DNA of 64,000 nucleotides, taken from positions 1-64,000 of the forward strand of contig NZ_JANHOI010000002.1 of NCBI RefSeq assembly GCF_026930205.1, read 5' to 3'. The DNA is from Bartonella sp. 220B. Its GTDB lineage: Bacteria > Pseudomonadota > Alphaproteobacteria > Rhizobiales > Rhizobiaceae. The translations under genes were made by a program, and so were the position numbers. The notes below the pieces were generated by a model. It saw nothing but the letters and a program-made list of their open reading frames with translations. It searched no databases and was not told where the DNA came from. Of the stretch, positions 10,266 through 18,835 are shown one piece after another; within the stretch, counting starts at the first letter, position 1; each line of letters starts with the position of its first letter.

Positions 10266-11565
10266 AGTTATTCTTTTGGTCGCTGGGGTATTTCTCGGCG
10301 CCTGTTCAATGATTATGATGCAGTCTGTTGCTGCCAATAATGAAGGTAATGTGTATAAAGATTTGGCCATATTTGGTGATATCTTTGAACGCGTCCGTAT
10401 GCAATATGTAACGGTTCCAGATGATAAAAAACTTATTGAAAATGCTATCAATGGAATGCTCACATCGCTCGATCCCCATTCTTCTTATATGAATGCGCAA
10501 GAAGCCAAGGAGATGCGAGATTCGACAAAGGGAGAATTCGGAGGTCTGGGTATTGAAGTAACCATGGAGAAGAACTTAATTAAAGTTGTTTCTCCAATGG
10601 ACGATACACCTGCTTCAAAAGCGGGTATTTTGGCAGGAGATCTTATTTCAAAAATTGATGGTGTAGAGACGAATGGTCTAACATTGAATGAAGCTGTTAG
10701 TAAGATGCGGGGTGCGCCTGGAACACCAATTACATTGACAATTATTCGTTCTGGTGTTGATAAGCCACTCGAAATTAAGGTTGTTCGTGATATCATCAAA
10801 GTAAAGGCGGTGAAATATCGCGTTGAGGATGATATTGGGTATTTAAGAATTATTCAGTTTTCTGAGCAGACTTTTGGCAATCTTCAGGCGGCAATTAAAG
10901 ATGTTCAGTCGAAAATTCCTCAAGACAAGTTGAAGGGATATGTTCTTGATTTACGGCTTAATCCTGGTGGTCTTTTAGACCAAGCTGTGAGTGTTTCAAG
11001 TGCTTTTCTTGATAAAGGTGAGATTGTATCGACCCGTGGTCGTAAGAAGAGTGATGTGACGAGATTTGATGCTAAACCAGGGGATATCACCAATGGAAAG
11101 CCTCTCATCGTACTCATTAATGGTGGTTCGGCAAGTGCTTCTGAAATTGTTGCAGGTGCTCTACAAGATCATCGTCGTGCTACAATTTTAGGGACGCAAT
11201 CTTTTGGTAAGGGATCTGTTCAAACGATTATTCCTTTAGGTGAAAATGGGGCTTTACGTTTAACCACAGCACTTTATTATACGCCGTCTGGCACTTCAAT
11301 TCAAGGAACTGGGATTACACCTGATATTATTGTAGAACAACCACTCCCTGAAAAATATAAAGGCTATGATGTAAAGATTGGTGAATCGACATTAAAAGGA
11401 CATATTAAAGGGAAGCGGGAAAACAATAAAGGTTCCGGATCAGCCGCTTTTGTTCCTCAAGACCCTAAGGATGATGTTCAATTGCATGAGGCTTATAAGT
11501 TGTTACGAGGTGAAATGGCCCATGCTGCATTTCCTCCAGATTCTCATAAAGATATTTTAAAGTAA
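10255..11565 (+). CDS. ctpA: Carboxy-terminal processing protease CtpA (S41 family)
   Basis: A 436-residue periplasmic serine protease: N-terminal membrane segment or signal (ILLVAGVFLGACSM), a PDZ domain at about residues 85-170 (GGLGIEVTMEKNLIKVVSP..GILAGDLISKIDG), then the S41 core. The nucleophile lies in NGGSASASEI near residue 290 and the general-base lysine in SFGKGSVQ near residue 320, so the Ser/Lys dyad is intact. The N terminus contains LGAC, which resembles a lipobox and could make it a lipoprotein. A good AAAAGGA site lies 6-7 bases before the ATG inside the end of the EnvC-like gene. S41 proteases cut C-terminal tails of envelope proteins and peptidoglycan enzymes. Confidence 0.94.
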   Translation: MIRKVILLVAGVFLGACSMIMMQSVAANNEGNVYKDLAIFGDIFERVRMQYVTVPDDKKLIENAINGMLTSLDPHSSYMNAQEAKEMRDSTKGEFGGLGIEVTMEKNLIKVVSPMDDTPASKAGILAGDLISKIDGVETNGLTLNEAVSKMRGAPGTPITLTIIRSGVDKPLEIKVVRDIIKVKAVKYRVEDDIGYLRIIQFSEQTFGNLQAAIKDVQSKIPQDKLKGYVLDLRLNPGGLLDQAVSVSSAFLDKGEIVSTRGRKKSDVTRFDAKPGDITNGKPLIVLINGGSASASEIVAGALQDHRRATILGTQSFGKGSVQTIIPLGENGALRLTTALYYTPSGTSIQGTGITPDIIVEQPLPEKYKGYDVKIGESTLKGHIKGKRENNKGSGSAAFVPQDPKDDVQLHEAYKLLRGEMAHAAFPPDSHKDILK

Positions 11566-11601
11566 TAAAAGATCTATACAGTTTATGCTTGGGATAATTA
11601 A

Positions 11602-12126
11602 ATGGATGATGCAGTGGTTAATTTGAAAGACCTTCCTTATCGAAAAGGTGTTGGAATTGTTGTATTTAATCATGCAAGTAAAGTTTGGGTTGGACGCCGT
11701 TTAATGACGTGTGCTCATACCGATACTGAAATATCTCAATGTTGGCAGCTGCCTCAAGGAGGAATAGATGAGAATGAAGAACCACTAGATGCAGCACACC
11801 GTGAACTTTACGAAGAAACGGGTATTCGATCTGTAAGGTTGATTAAGGAAGCAAAGAATTGGTTCACTTATGATTTTCCACAAGAACTTGTTGGGTGCAC
11901 ATTAAACAATAAATATCGTGGACAAATACAAAAGTGGTTCGCTTTTCAATTTACAGGAGATCTCTCTGAAATCGCAATTAATCCTCCACCAGATGGTCAT
12001 AAAGCAGAATTTGACCAATGGAAATGGGTTGATCTGAAAATCCTTCCTTCAGTTGTTGTTTCTTTTAAAAAGCATGTTTATAGGAAAGTCGTCAACGAAT
12101 TTCGAGGTAGCCTCAAGCGATTATAA
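11602..12126 (+). CDS. rppH: RNA pyrophosphohydrolase RppH / invasion protein IalA
   Basis: Nudix hydrolase of 174 residues. The Nudix box is complete: GGIDENEEPLDAAHRELYEETGI fits Gx5Ex7REUxEExGU. 'RKGVGIVVFNHASKVWVGRR' and 'WQLPQGGID' are RppH/NudH-type signatures. In Bartonella bacilliformis the orthologue (IalA/InvA) hydrolyses dinucleoside polyphosphates and was found with ialB as the locus that gives erythrocyte invasiveness; RppH also removes 5' pyrophosphate from mRNA. ialB follows on the same strand after 110 bp, as in B. bacilliformis. A GGGATAA lies upstream of the ATG. Confidence 0.95.
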   Translation: MDDAVVNLKDLPYRKGVGIVVFNHASKVWVGRRLMTCAHTDTEISQCWQLPQGGIDENEEPLDAAHRELYEETGIRSVRLIKEAKNWFTYDFPQELVGCTLNNKYRGQIQKWFAFQFTGDLSEIAINPPPDGHKAEFDQWKWVDLKILPSVVVSFKKHVYRKVVNEFRGSLKRL

Positions 12127-12236
12127 AAGCTATATAATTGTAGAAAGCTCTTTTTTATTAAGATGTTTTTATATATGTATAACTATTAAAAGATAAAGAG
12201 CATGTTTCTCTTTTATGTAAAGAACTGGAATATAAA

Positions 12237-12797
12237 ATGAAAAAGTTATTGAATTTACTTATAGCCTTTACTCTTTTGAGTATTTCTTCTGTAGCATTTG
12301 CATCAGATTCAAAATCTGCTGAAACGAAAAATGCAGCGGCTACATTGCCAAATGGTGCTTCTTCTTTGGCTGAAACCTACGGCTTGTGGACTATTAATTG
12401 TGGTATACAAGAAGGAAAAAAAGTTTGTTTCATGCATCGCCAAGAGGTAAATGATCAGGGGCGTGTTGTTGTGGCTATGAATGTTATTCTTAATGCTGAT
12501 GGTGTGGTATCTGGTAATTTAACAGTTCCTTTTGGCATTTTGGTTTCTAAGCCTGTTCGTTTACAAGTCGATGAAGGAAAGGCTCCTATCGAAACCGGTA
12601 TTCGGACTTGTGTACCAGCAGGTTGCATTGTTCCTATAGTGTTTGATAAAAACCACGTGGCTGCTTTACGTGCTGGAAAGAATTTGAAGTTAGCTATGAC
12701 AATTGCAGCTCCAGGTGAACCACCTTTGAATGATTTATTCGTTCAACTGAATGGTTTTAGCAATGCCCTTAACCGTTTGACGGCTTTGCAGAAATAA
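12237..12797 (+). CDS. ialB: Invasion-associated protein B (IalB)
   Basis: A 186-residue secreted protein with a clear signal peptide (MKKLLNLLIAFTLLSISSVAFA, then SDSKS). The mature part has 'YGLWTINCGIQEGKKVCFM' and 'TCVPAGCIVP', i.e. the four-cysteine pattern of the family, and ends in hydrophobic strands. In B. bacilliformis IalB is an envelope protein needed for efficient red-cell invasion. It lies directly downstream of ialA/rppH and ends in a strong intrinsic terminator at 12813. A second, more diverged family member lies at 187-783. Confidence 0.95.
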   Translation: MKKLLNLLIAFTLLSISSVAFASDSKSAETKNAAATLPNGASSLAETYGLWTINCGIQEGKKVCFMHRQEVNDQGRVVVAMNVILNADGVVSGNLTVPFGILVSKPVRLQVDEGKAPIETGIRTCVPAGCIVPIVFDKNHVAALRAGKNLKLAMTIAAPGEPPLNDLFVQLNGFSNALNRLTALQK

Positions 12798-12812
12798 TTT
12801 TAAAAATACAAT

Positions 12813-12837
12813 AAAACGGCCTTTAAAGGCCGTTTTT
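12813..12837 (+). terminator. Rho-independent terminator after ialB
   Basis: Perfect palindrome with arms 12813-12824 (AAAACGGCCTTT) and 12825-12836 (AAAGGCCGTTTT), ending in a run of five T. GC-rich core CGGCC/GGCCG. It lies 15 bases after the ialB stop. Confidence 0.93.
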
Positions 12838-12906
12838 AATTTATTTTTTGTACCATATTTACGGTTAAAGATGTAATTATGGTATAAAGAATGTTAAAAG
12901 TCTTTT

Positions 12907-13074
12907 TTGAAAGTTTTCAGATTATTTGCTGTTGCTTTTATTTTGATAAGCTATTCTTTGTTTTTCAGATATGTTTATAAGGTTCGTCATCACTATAATA
13001 TAGAGATGAAGAATAGGGATGCCTGGTTTTCTATTCATAAAAAAAGAACGTTGAGATATAAAACCATTATTTGA
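12907..13074 (+). CDS. Possible small membrane protein (55 codons), unproven
   Basis: In the gap between ialB and yggT an open frame from TTG 12907 to TGA 13072-13074 reads KVFRLFAVAFILISYSLFF and then a basic tail (RYVYKVRHH, HKKRTLRYK). This has the shape of a single-pass membrane peptide with an inside-positive tail. There is no convincing ribosome binding site and the start would be TTG, so it may be chance or a gene remnant. I do not recognise it. Confidence 0.22.
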   Translation: MKVFRLFAVAFILISYSLFFRYVYKVRHHYNIEMKNRDAWFSIHKKRTLRYKTII

Positions 13075-13141
13075 TAAACAAATTTATTTTAATGATAGCT
13101 CTTACGCTCTTCTGTTACGTTGATTGAAAGAGGAATAAAGC

Positions 13142-13435
13142 ATGGTTTATGCATTGCTTCAAGTGATTGATCTCATGTTCAATATTTATATAGATATTTT
13201 AATTGCAAGTGTCATTTTTTCTTGGCTTTATGTATTTAATATCATAAATGCACGCAATCGCTTTGTTGTTTTGATAGGGAAATTTCTGCATCAGCTTACG
13301 GAGCCAGTTTTAAGCCGTATCCGGCAGTTTTTGCCAAATCTTGGAACAATTGATATTTCGCCTATTGTAGTATTTATCATTATTTATTTTATTCGTACTT
13401 TCATGTGGCACGCTTATGCGAGTATGTATCTATAG
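13142..13435 (+). CDS. YggT family integral membrane protein
   Basis: A 97-residue hydrophobic protein with two membrane segments (residues ~5-28 and ~70-92) around the conserved loop '[34 protein letters not shown]', the YggT signature. Good site GAGGA before the ATG. The family is linked with cell shape, division and osmotic stress in several bacteria; exact function is unknown. It is followed 18 bp later by a YggU (DUF167) gene, the usual partner in Proteobacteria. Confidence 0.9.
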   Translation: MVYALLQVIDLMFNIYIDILIASVIFSWLYVFNIINARNRFVVLIGKFLHQLTEPVLSRIRQFLPNLGTIDISPIVVFIIIYFIRTFMWHAYASMYL

Positions 13436-13453
13436 AAAGAGGACATGAGATGA

Positions 13454-13789
13454 ATGACGATGTTTTATCAAGTTGATACTCATGGCTTAATTTTATTTGT
13501 CCATCTCACTCCAAAGTCTTGTGTGGATCGAATAATGGGGGTTGAGTGCAGAGATGACGGAAAGCAGTATTTGCTTATACGCCTGCGTGCTGTACCTGAA
13601 GATGGAAAAGCAAATAAGGCTCTCATTAAATTTTTAGCAAAGCAATGGAAAATTCCATCCTCTTGTATTTCTCTGAAATGCGGTGCCACATCCCGTTACA
13701 AGCAGCTTTATTTTTCAACACACTTAGAAGAATTAAGGCAGATATGGCAATCTTTAGAAGATAAGACTTCAAAAGAAAAGCCTATTTAA
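13454..13789 (+). CDS. YggU/DUF167 family protein
   Basis: A 111-residue small basic protein with the DUF167 core: 'ILFVHLTPKSCVDRIMGV', 'LLIRLRAVPEDGKANKALIKFLAKQW' and 'ISLKCGATSRYKQLYF'. Family function is not established. It forms an operon with the YggT gene, and its stop codon lies inside the hairpin of the following terminator. ATG 13460 is an alternative start. Confidence 0.9.
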   Translation: MTMFYQVDTHGLILFVHLTPKSCVDRIMGVECRDDGKQYLLIRLRAVPEDGKANKALIKFLAKQWKIPSSCISLKCGATSRYKQLYFSTHLEELRQIWQSLEDKTSKEKPI

Positions 13790-13806
13790 AAATAGGCTTT
13801 ATTTTT
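13777..13806. terminator. Bidirectional terminator between yggU and ppa
   Basis: AAAGCCTATTT (13777-13787) pairs with AAATAGGCTTT (13790-13800). Reading right it ends in TTTATTTTTT; reading left it ends in TTTTCTTTT. It sits between two convergent genes and can serve both; the yggU stop codon is part of the stem-loop. Confidence 0.9.
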
Positions 13807-13814
13807 TGAAAAAG

Positions 13815-14345
13815 TTACATTTCTTTATTACGCTCAATAGCTTGCTTAATGAGTTCACATGCGAAATCTTTATCACGCCAACCTTCAATTTTAGCCCATT
13901 TCCCAGGTTCAAGATCTTTGTAATGTTCAAAGAAATGCTCAATTTGTTTTAGTGTGATTTCGGGAAGATCTGTATAGTTATGAATATTGATATAACGTTT
14001 TGTTAATTTTGGAGTAGGGATAGCAATGATTTTTTCATCTTTACCACCGTCATCTTCCATAATCAAAGCACCGATAGGGCAAACATTAATAACACAACCT
14101 GGAATGAGTGGACGGGTGTTACAGATAAGAACATCAATAGGATCACCATCATCTGAAAGTGTATGGGGAACAAAGCCATAATTTCCTGGATAAACCATTG
14201 ATGTATGAAGAAAACGATCAACAAATAACGCTTCTGATTTTTTGTCCATCTCGTATTTTATTGGTTGACCACCAAGAGAGACTTCGACAATGACATTGAT
14301 ATCTTCTGGTGGATTTTTCCCAACGGGGATTTCCTTAATATTCAT
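13815..14345 (-). CDS. ppa: Inorganic pyrophosphatase
   Basis: Family I soluble pyrophosphatase of 176 residues, which hydrolyses PPi from biosynthetic reactions. Conserved active-site parts: '[17 protein letters not shown]', '[12 protein letters not shown]', the metal-binding [10 protein letters not shown] and '[15 protein letters not shown]'. The site AAAGGA lies eight bases before the ATG. Monocistronic by position, ending at the shared terminator with yggU. Confidence 0.96.
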   Translation of the reverse strand: MNIKEIPVGKNPPEDINVIVEVSLGGQPIKYEMDKKSEALFVDRFLHTSMVYPGNYGFVPHTLSDDGDPIDVLICNTRPLIPGCVINVCPIGALIMEDDGGKDEKIIAIPTPKLTKRYINIHNYTDLPEITLKQIEHFFEHYKDLEPGKWAKIEGWRDKDFACELIKQAIERNKEM

Positions 14346-14412
14346 GTAAATATCCTTTCCGGAACATGGTTAAGCGAGTATAATGGCATATTTAACTGAG
14401 GCAGTCACAAAA

Positions 14413-16239
14413 TTAGTTAGAGACTGCTACGCGCATTTTTTCAAAACGTTTGCGTTCATTGGGATCTAAATAGAGTTTTCGTAGACGAATATTTTTAGGA
14501 GTTACTTCTACAAGTTCATCATCTTGTATCCAAGCTAGAGCGCGTTCTAATGTCATTTTAAGCGGAGGAGTTAATTTTACGGCTTCATCTTTTCCAGAAG
14601 CACGCATATTGGTCAGCTTTTTTCCTTTTAAAACATTTACTTCTAAATCGTTATCACGTGAGTGTATACCAATAATCATGCCTTGATAGACTTTAACACC
14701 GGCATCGATCACCATAGGTCCACGATCTTCAAGATTAAAAAGAGCGTAAGCGACGGATTCACCATTATCATTTGAAATCATAACACCATTAACGCGACCA
14801 CTAATATCTCCTTTATAAGGCTCATAGGCGTGGAAAAGGCGATTCATAATAGCTGTACCACGTGTATCAGTTAAAAGTTCGGACTGGTAACCAATGAGTC
14901 CTCGCGTTGGTGCATAAAAGACAAGACGGACACGATTACCTCCAGAAGGGCGTAATTCAACCATTTCACCTTTACGTTCGGACATTTTTTGCACAACAGT
15001 TCCAGAATATTCCTCATCAACATCGATAACAACTTCTTCGATTGGTTCAAGGGTTGTTCCGTTTTCGTCTTTTTGCATAACAACCCGTGGACGAGAAACA
15101 CTAAGTTCAAATCCTTCACGGCGCATATTTTCAATAAGAACTGCAAGTTGCAATTCTCCACGTCCTGAAACATAGAAAGAATCTTTATCCACCGATTCTT
15201 CAATTTTAAGGGCTACATTGCCTTCAGCTTCCTTTAACAAACGATCACGGATGACACGGCTTGTTACTTTATCACCTTCCGTTCCTGCAAGGGGGCTATC
15301 ATTGACGAGAAAGCTCATAGTAACAGTGGGAGGATCAATTGGTTGGGCGATAAGAGGTTCATTGATCGTGGGATCACAGAAAGTATCAGCGACGGTACCT
15401 TTTTGTAGACCAGCAATTGCTACAATATCACCGGCAACACTTTCTTCAATAGGTTGCCGCTCCAACCCACGAAATGCCAAAATTTTTGAAATACGTCCAG
15501 TTTCGAGAAGCTTTCCATTTTGCCCAAGCACTTTGACACTTTGATTGGGTTTTATAGAGCCTGAATGAATGCGCCCTGTAATAATTCGCCCAAGAAATGG
15601 ATCTGCCTCAAGAATAGTTCCGATCATACGAAATGGTCCCTCCGCGACATGAGGTGAAGGGACATGGCGGGTGACAAGATCAAACAAAGGAGCAAGTCCT
15701 TGATCTTTTGGGCCTTCAGGAGTTTCAGCCATCCATCCATCACGACCTGAACCATAAAGAATGGGAAAATCAAGTTGTTCATCGGTTGCATCAAGAGCAG
15801 CAAAAAGATCAAAAACCTCATTGATAACTTCATCAGCTCGTGCATCAGCACGATCAATTTTATTGATAGCAACAATGGGACGTAAACCTACTTTCAATGC
15901 TTTTCCAACGACAAATTTTGTTTGTGGCATTGGACCTTCAGCAGCATCAACAAGCACAATTGCTCCATCAACCATGTTCAAAATACGTTCAACTTCTCCA
16001 CCAAAGTCAGCGTGACCTGGTGTGTCAACAATGTTAATTCTGGTATCTTTCCAAACAACAGAGGTGACTTTTGCTAGAATTGTAATTCCGCGTTCTTTTT
16101 CGATATCATTTGAATCCATCATACGTTCGCTGGTACGCTGGTTATCACGAAAGTTCCCTGATTGTTTGAGAAGCTCGTCTACAAGTGTTGTTTTGCCATG
16201 GTCAACATGGGCAATGATGGCGATATTACGCAATTGCAT
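14413..16239 (-). CDS. typA: Translational GTPase TypA/BipA
   Basis: A 608-residue ribosome-binding GTPase of the EF-G group that helps 50S assembly and growth under stress. G1 is AHVDHGKTT near residue 10, followed by 'RGITILAK', G3 '[16 protein letters not shown]' and G4 'NKIDR'. The beta-barrel domain II, EF-G-like domains III/V and the TypA-specific C-terminal domain ([25 protein letters not shown]) are all present. Full length. Start ATG follows AAGAAGAAAATTT. Confidence 0.96.
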   Translation of the reverse strand: MQLRNIAIIAHVDHGKTTLVDELLKQSGNFRDNQRTSERMMDSNDIEKERGITILAKVTSVVWKDTRINIVDTPGHADFGGEVERILNMVDGAIVLVDAAEGPMPQTKFVVGKALKVGLRPIVAINKIDRADARADEVINEVFDLFAALDATDEQLDFPILYGSGRDGWMAETPEGPKDQGLAPLFDLVTRHVPSPHVAEGPFRMIGTILEADPFLGRIITGRIHSGSIKPNQSVKVLGQNGKLLETGRISKILAFRGLERQPIEESVAGDIVAIAGLQKGTVADTFCDPTINEPLIAQPIDPPTVTMSFLVNDSPLAGTEGDKVTSRVIRDRLLKEAEGNVALKIEESVDKDSFYVSGRGELQLAVLIENMRREGFELSVSRPRVVMQKDENGTTLEPIEEVVIDVDEEYSGTVVQKMSERKGEMVELRPSGGNRVRLVFYAPTRGLIGYQSELLTDTRGTAIMNRLFHAYEPYKGDISGRVNGVMISNDNGESVAYALFNLEDRGPMVIDAGVKVYQGMIIGIHSRDNDLEVNVLKGKKLTNMRASGKDEAVKLTPPLKMTLERALAWIQDDELVEVTPKNIRLRKLYLDPNERKRFEKMRVAVSN

Positions 16240-17106
16240 AAATTTTCTTCTTTTCGTTTAATGAAATTTCACTTGAGGCAACGCCTTTGCGTCCCTTACC
16301 TTAATCTTACGCAACCTTTTACATGTTTTTTTATAATTTTGGAAGAGGGATAAGAAAAACAATTCAATCAATTGCTGTATCTTACAGTAAAGAATTAAGT
16401 GATTATTGATTTCATTACATTTTTTGAAGTATTAGTCTTAATTTTTGGGGCTTTTTAATCGATTCAAGAGCAAATTTTTTAAGATCTGTAATTTTGTATC
16501 AAAGGCTTTTGATGTTCTGTTCGTTTGAAGAATTTTTCCAAAACCTTTACAATGTGCAAGCATTTTATATGAGGCATACGATAGAAAAAATACTGTAATT
16601 TGCTTGTTTATAATATCATTATCATTTTTTATGATGTTGGAATGTTCAATACAGAGAATATTTTCTCATTTTATTATGCAATAAAAAATATTTATTTGCA
16701 TATTGTTAAGAGAGGAAGTTTTGTATGCATAAATGAGATTTGAAAAAGGACGAGATATGCCTTTCATGAACGGTCTTAATGCAAGAACATTTGTAATATT
16801 GGATGATAGCAACGAGAATGAGAATGTTAACAAACATCCATTTCTCTTTACATTATCTTTGTTTTTTCTTTAGAGAGTACGTTAACATATATTCGTTTGA
16901 CTCTAAAATTTCTTTTTTGACTCGTCATTGAATATTTTGTGTCACTTCATAAGTGAAGCATTTTAAATAATGAACTATGACAATATTAAAGGAATTTATT
17001 TAAAATTTAAGGTACTTTTTTATATTTTAAAAAACAATGTTTTCTTTACACTCTTCTTACAGAGCAAAAATTTTAAGTTGTATGGGGTGTATTTTTGCTT
17101 TCCATA
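16240..17106. other. Long AT-rich region between typA and mgtE
   Basis: About 870 bp upstream of typA and downstream of mgtE (both on the minus strand). No gene of normal size is seen. It holds one short plus-strand ORF with a good ribosome binding site (16757-16873, listed separately) and a small hairpin TCACTT/AAGTGA around 16941-16955. The rest has frequent stops in all frames. Confidence 0.5.
16757..16873 (+). CDS. Short ORF (38 codons) with good ribosome binding site, unknown
   Basis: ATG at 16757 follows AAAAAGGACGAGAT (AAGGA seven bases before it). The peptide starts MPFMNGLNARTFVILDDSN and ends in a Phe/Leu-rich tail. It resembles the short ORF at 25801 (MPLVNRFSVKNIAIFGAGK): about 30 of the first 48 bases of the two coding starts are the same, and the upstream ATTTGAAAAAGGA / ATTTAGAAGGAA also match. 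Either a small-peptide family or remnants of one repeated element. No function can be given. Confidence 0.3.
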   Translation: MPFMNGLNARTFVILDDSNENENVNKHPFLFTLSLFFL

Positions 17107-18483
17107 TTAGAGCAGAGTTCCAGACAAGATAAAGGAGGCAACAGAAAAATAGATCACGATTCCCATAACATCTACTAAAGTTGCTACAAGAGGAGCCGAA
17201 GCGCTTGCTGGATCAAATCCAAAACGTTTAAGAATAAAGGGAAGCATGGAGCCGGATAGAGAACCAAAGGTAACAATTCCAACCAAAGCTGCCCCCACTG
17301 TTATGGCAATAAAAATCCAATGTTCACCATAATTGTAAATACCAAGTTCTTGCCAAAGAGCAATACGCACCATTCCAATAAGCCCAAGCAAAAGGCCAAG
17401 GGATATTCCTGCTGGAATTTCACGGAGGATAATTTTCCACCAGTCTTTGAGTGTGAGCTCACGTAAAGCTAAAGCACGAATAATAAGAGATGTTGCTTGC
17501 GAACCTGAGTTTCCTCCCGAACTCATAATGAGAGGGATAAATAAAGTGAGTGTGATGACTTTCTCAAGTTCTGTTTCAAAATATTGCATAGCGCTTGCTG
17601 TCAGCATTTCACCAAGAAAAAGTAATGCGAGCCAACCACCACGTTTTTTCATCATTCCTAGAAAGTTGATTTGCATGTAGGGTTTATCAAGAGCTTCCAT
17701 ACCCCCAAATTTATAAGCATCTTCACTCATTTCCTCAACCATTGTATCAAGTACGTCATCGACTGTCACAATACCAATGACATGATTACTATCATCGATA
17801 ACTGGTACAGAAAGGAGGTCATGGCGTTGAAAAAGACGCGCAATATCTTCATGATGTGTAAAGGGTGATATTGTAATAGGTGTATCATGTGTAGAGATAT
17901 TGAGAATTTGATCATCCGGTGAAGCAAGGATAAGGCTACGCAGTGAAACAGCCTTAAGAAGAGTGCCTATTTTAGGATCAATAACATAGCTCGTGTAAAC
18001 AGTTTCACGTGTTCGTTCAACATCACGAATGTAATCCAGAGTTTTTTTTACTGTCCAGTTTGCGGGGATAGCTATAAACTCTGTGGTCATCAGCGCACCC
18101 GCTGTATGATCAGGGTAACTGGTCAGTTTTTTTAGTTCAGCGCGTGTTAAAGGTTTGAGCAATGCATAAAGCCGGGTACGGGTTGCTTTATCCATTTCTT
18201 GAAAGACATCGGCGGCGGCATCAGCGGACATACCATCAAGAATTTCAACTGAACGGTTAATAGGAAGAAGATCAAGAATAGCTGCTGGTTGTTCAAGTTC
18301 TGGTTTGTCAAACAGTTCAATGGTATAATCAAGAGGCAAAAGGCTAAGAACAGCTACGCGCTCCGTGATATCGAGATCATTGATAATATCAATCGAGTCA
18401 GCAAAATGAAGATTTTTTAATTCCTCGGCAAGAACTTCAGGTGAAGCATTTTTGAAGTCGAAGGTCGTTTTAATTTCAGTCAT
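17107..18483 (-). CDS. mgtE: Magnesium transporter MgtE
   Basis: A 458-residue Mg2+ channel/transporter. The N-terminal superhelical domain covers residues ~1-135, with the repeated pattern of 'LLPLDYTIELFDKPELEQPAAILDLL'. Two CBS domains follow (to ~260; 'VIDDSNHVIGIVTVDDVLDTMVEEM'). The C-terminal membrane domain has about five helices, with the pore motif 'PLIMSSGGNSGSQATSLIIRALAL' and 'APLVATLVDVMGIVIYFSVA'. In the family the cytosolic domains sense Mg2+ and close the pore. No M-box-like leader was recognised upstream. Confidence 0.95.
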   Translation of the reverse strand: MTEIKTTFDFKNASPEVLAEELKNLHFADSIDIINDLDITERVAVLSLLPLDYTIELFDKPELEQPAAILDLLPINRSVEILDGMSADAAADVFQEMDKATRTRLYALLKPLTRAELKKLTSYPDHTAGALMTTEFIAIPANWTVKKTLDYIRDVERTRETVYTSYVIDPKIGTLLKAVSLRSLILASPDDQILNISTHDTPITISPFTHHEDIARLFQRHDLLSVPVIDDSNHVIGIVTVDDVLDTMVEEMSEDAYKFGGMEALDKPYMQINFLGMMKKRGGWLALLFLGEMLTASAMQYFETELEKVITLTLFIPLIMSSGGNSGSQATSLIIRALALRELTLKDWWKIILREIPAGISLGLLLGLIGMVRIALWQELGIYNYGEHWIFIAITVGAALVGIVTFGSLSGSMLPFILKRFGFDPASASAPLVATLVDVMGIVIYFSVASFILSGTLL

Positions 18484-18817
18484 AACAAAGTACCTTCCGA
18501 AGGATTGAATAATTATAAATTCAGATTATGAATTAGGATAAAACAAAAGTTATGGAAGATTTAAAAAAGTCCTCCCCGATTGCACTTCTCCAATTGTTAA
18601 TATTTGAAATAAAGTCAAGGATAGATTGCAGGTTATAAACAATTTCATGAATCGGAAATGTAGAGTTTCTCATTTTTGTTTATCTCCTAATGATAAAAAT
18701 ATTCTTTATTTCTACTCTTAAGAGAGAGGTTTGAAAGGCATTTTTGAAATTCACTAAATAATTTTAGCATATTATCAATTTGTATCGTAAAGGTAATGAT
18801 TATACATTAAATTTATA
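18484..18817. other. Divergent intergenic region mgtE / M3 peptidase
   Basis: About 330 AT-rich bases between two divergent genes, so promoters for both should lie here. The mgtE side has GGAAGG about ten bases before its ATG. No convincing operator, riboswitch or small gene was recognised. Confidence 0.45.
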
Positions 18818-18835
18818 ATGGAGATAGAGAATATT

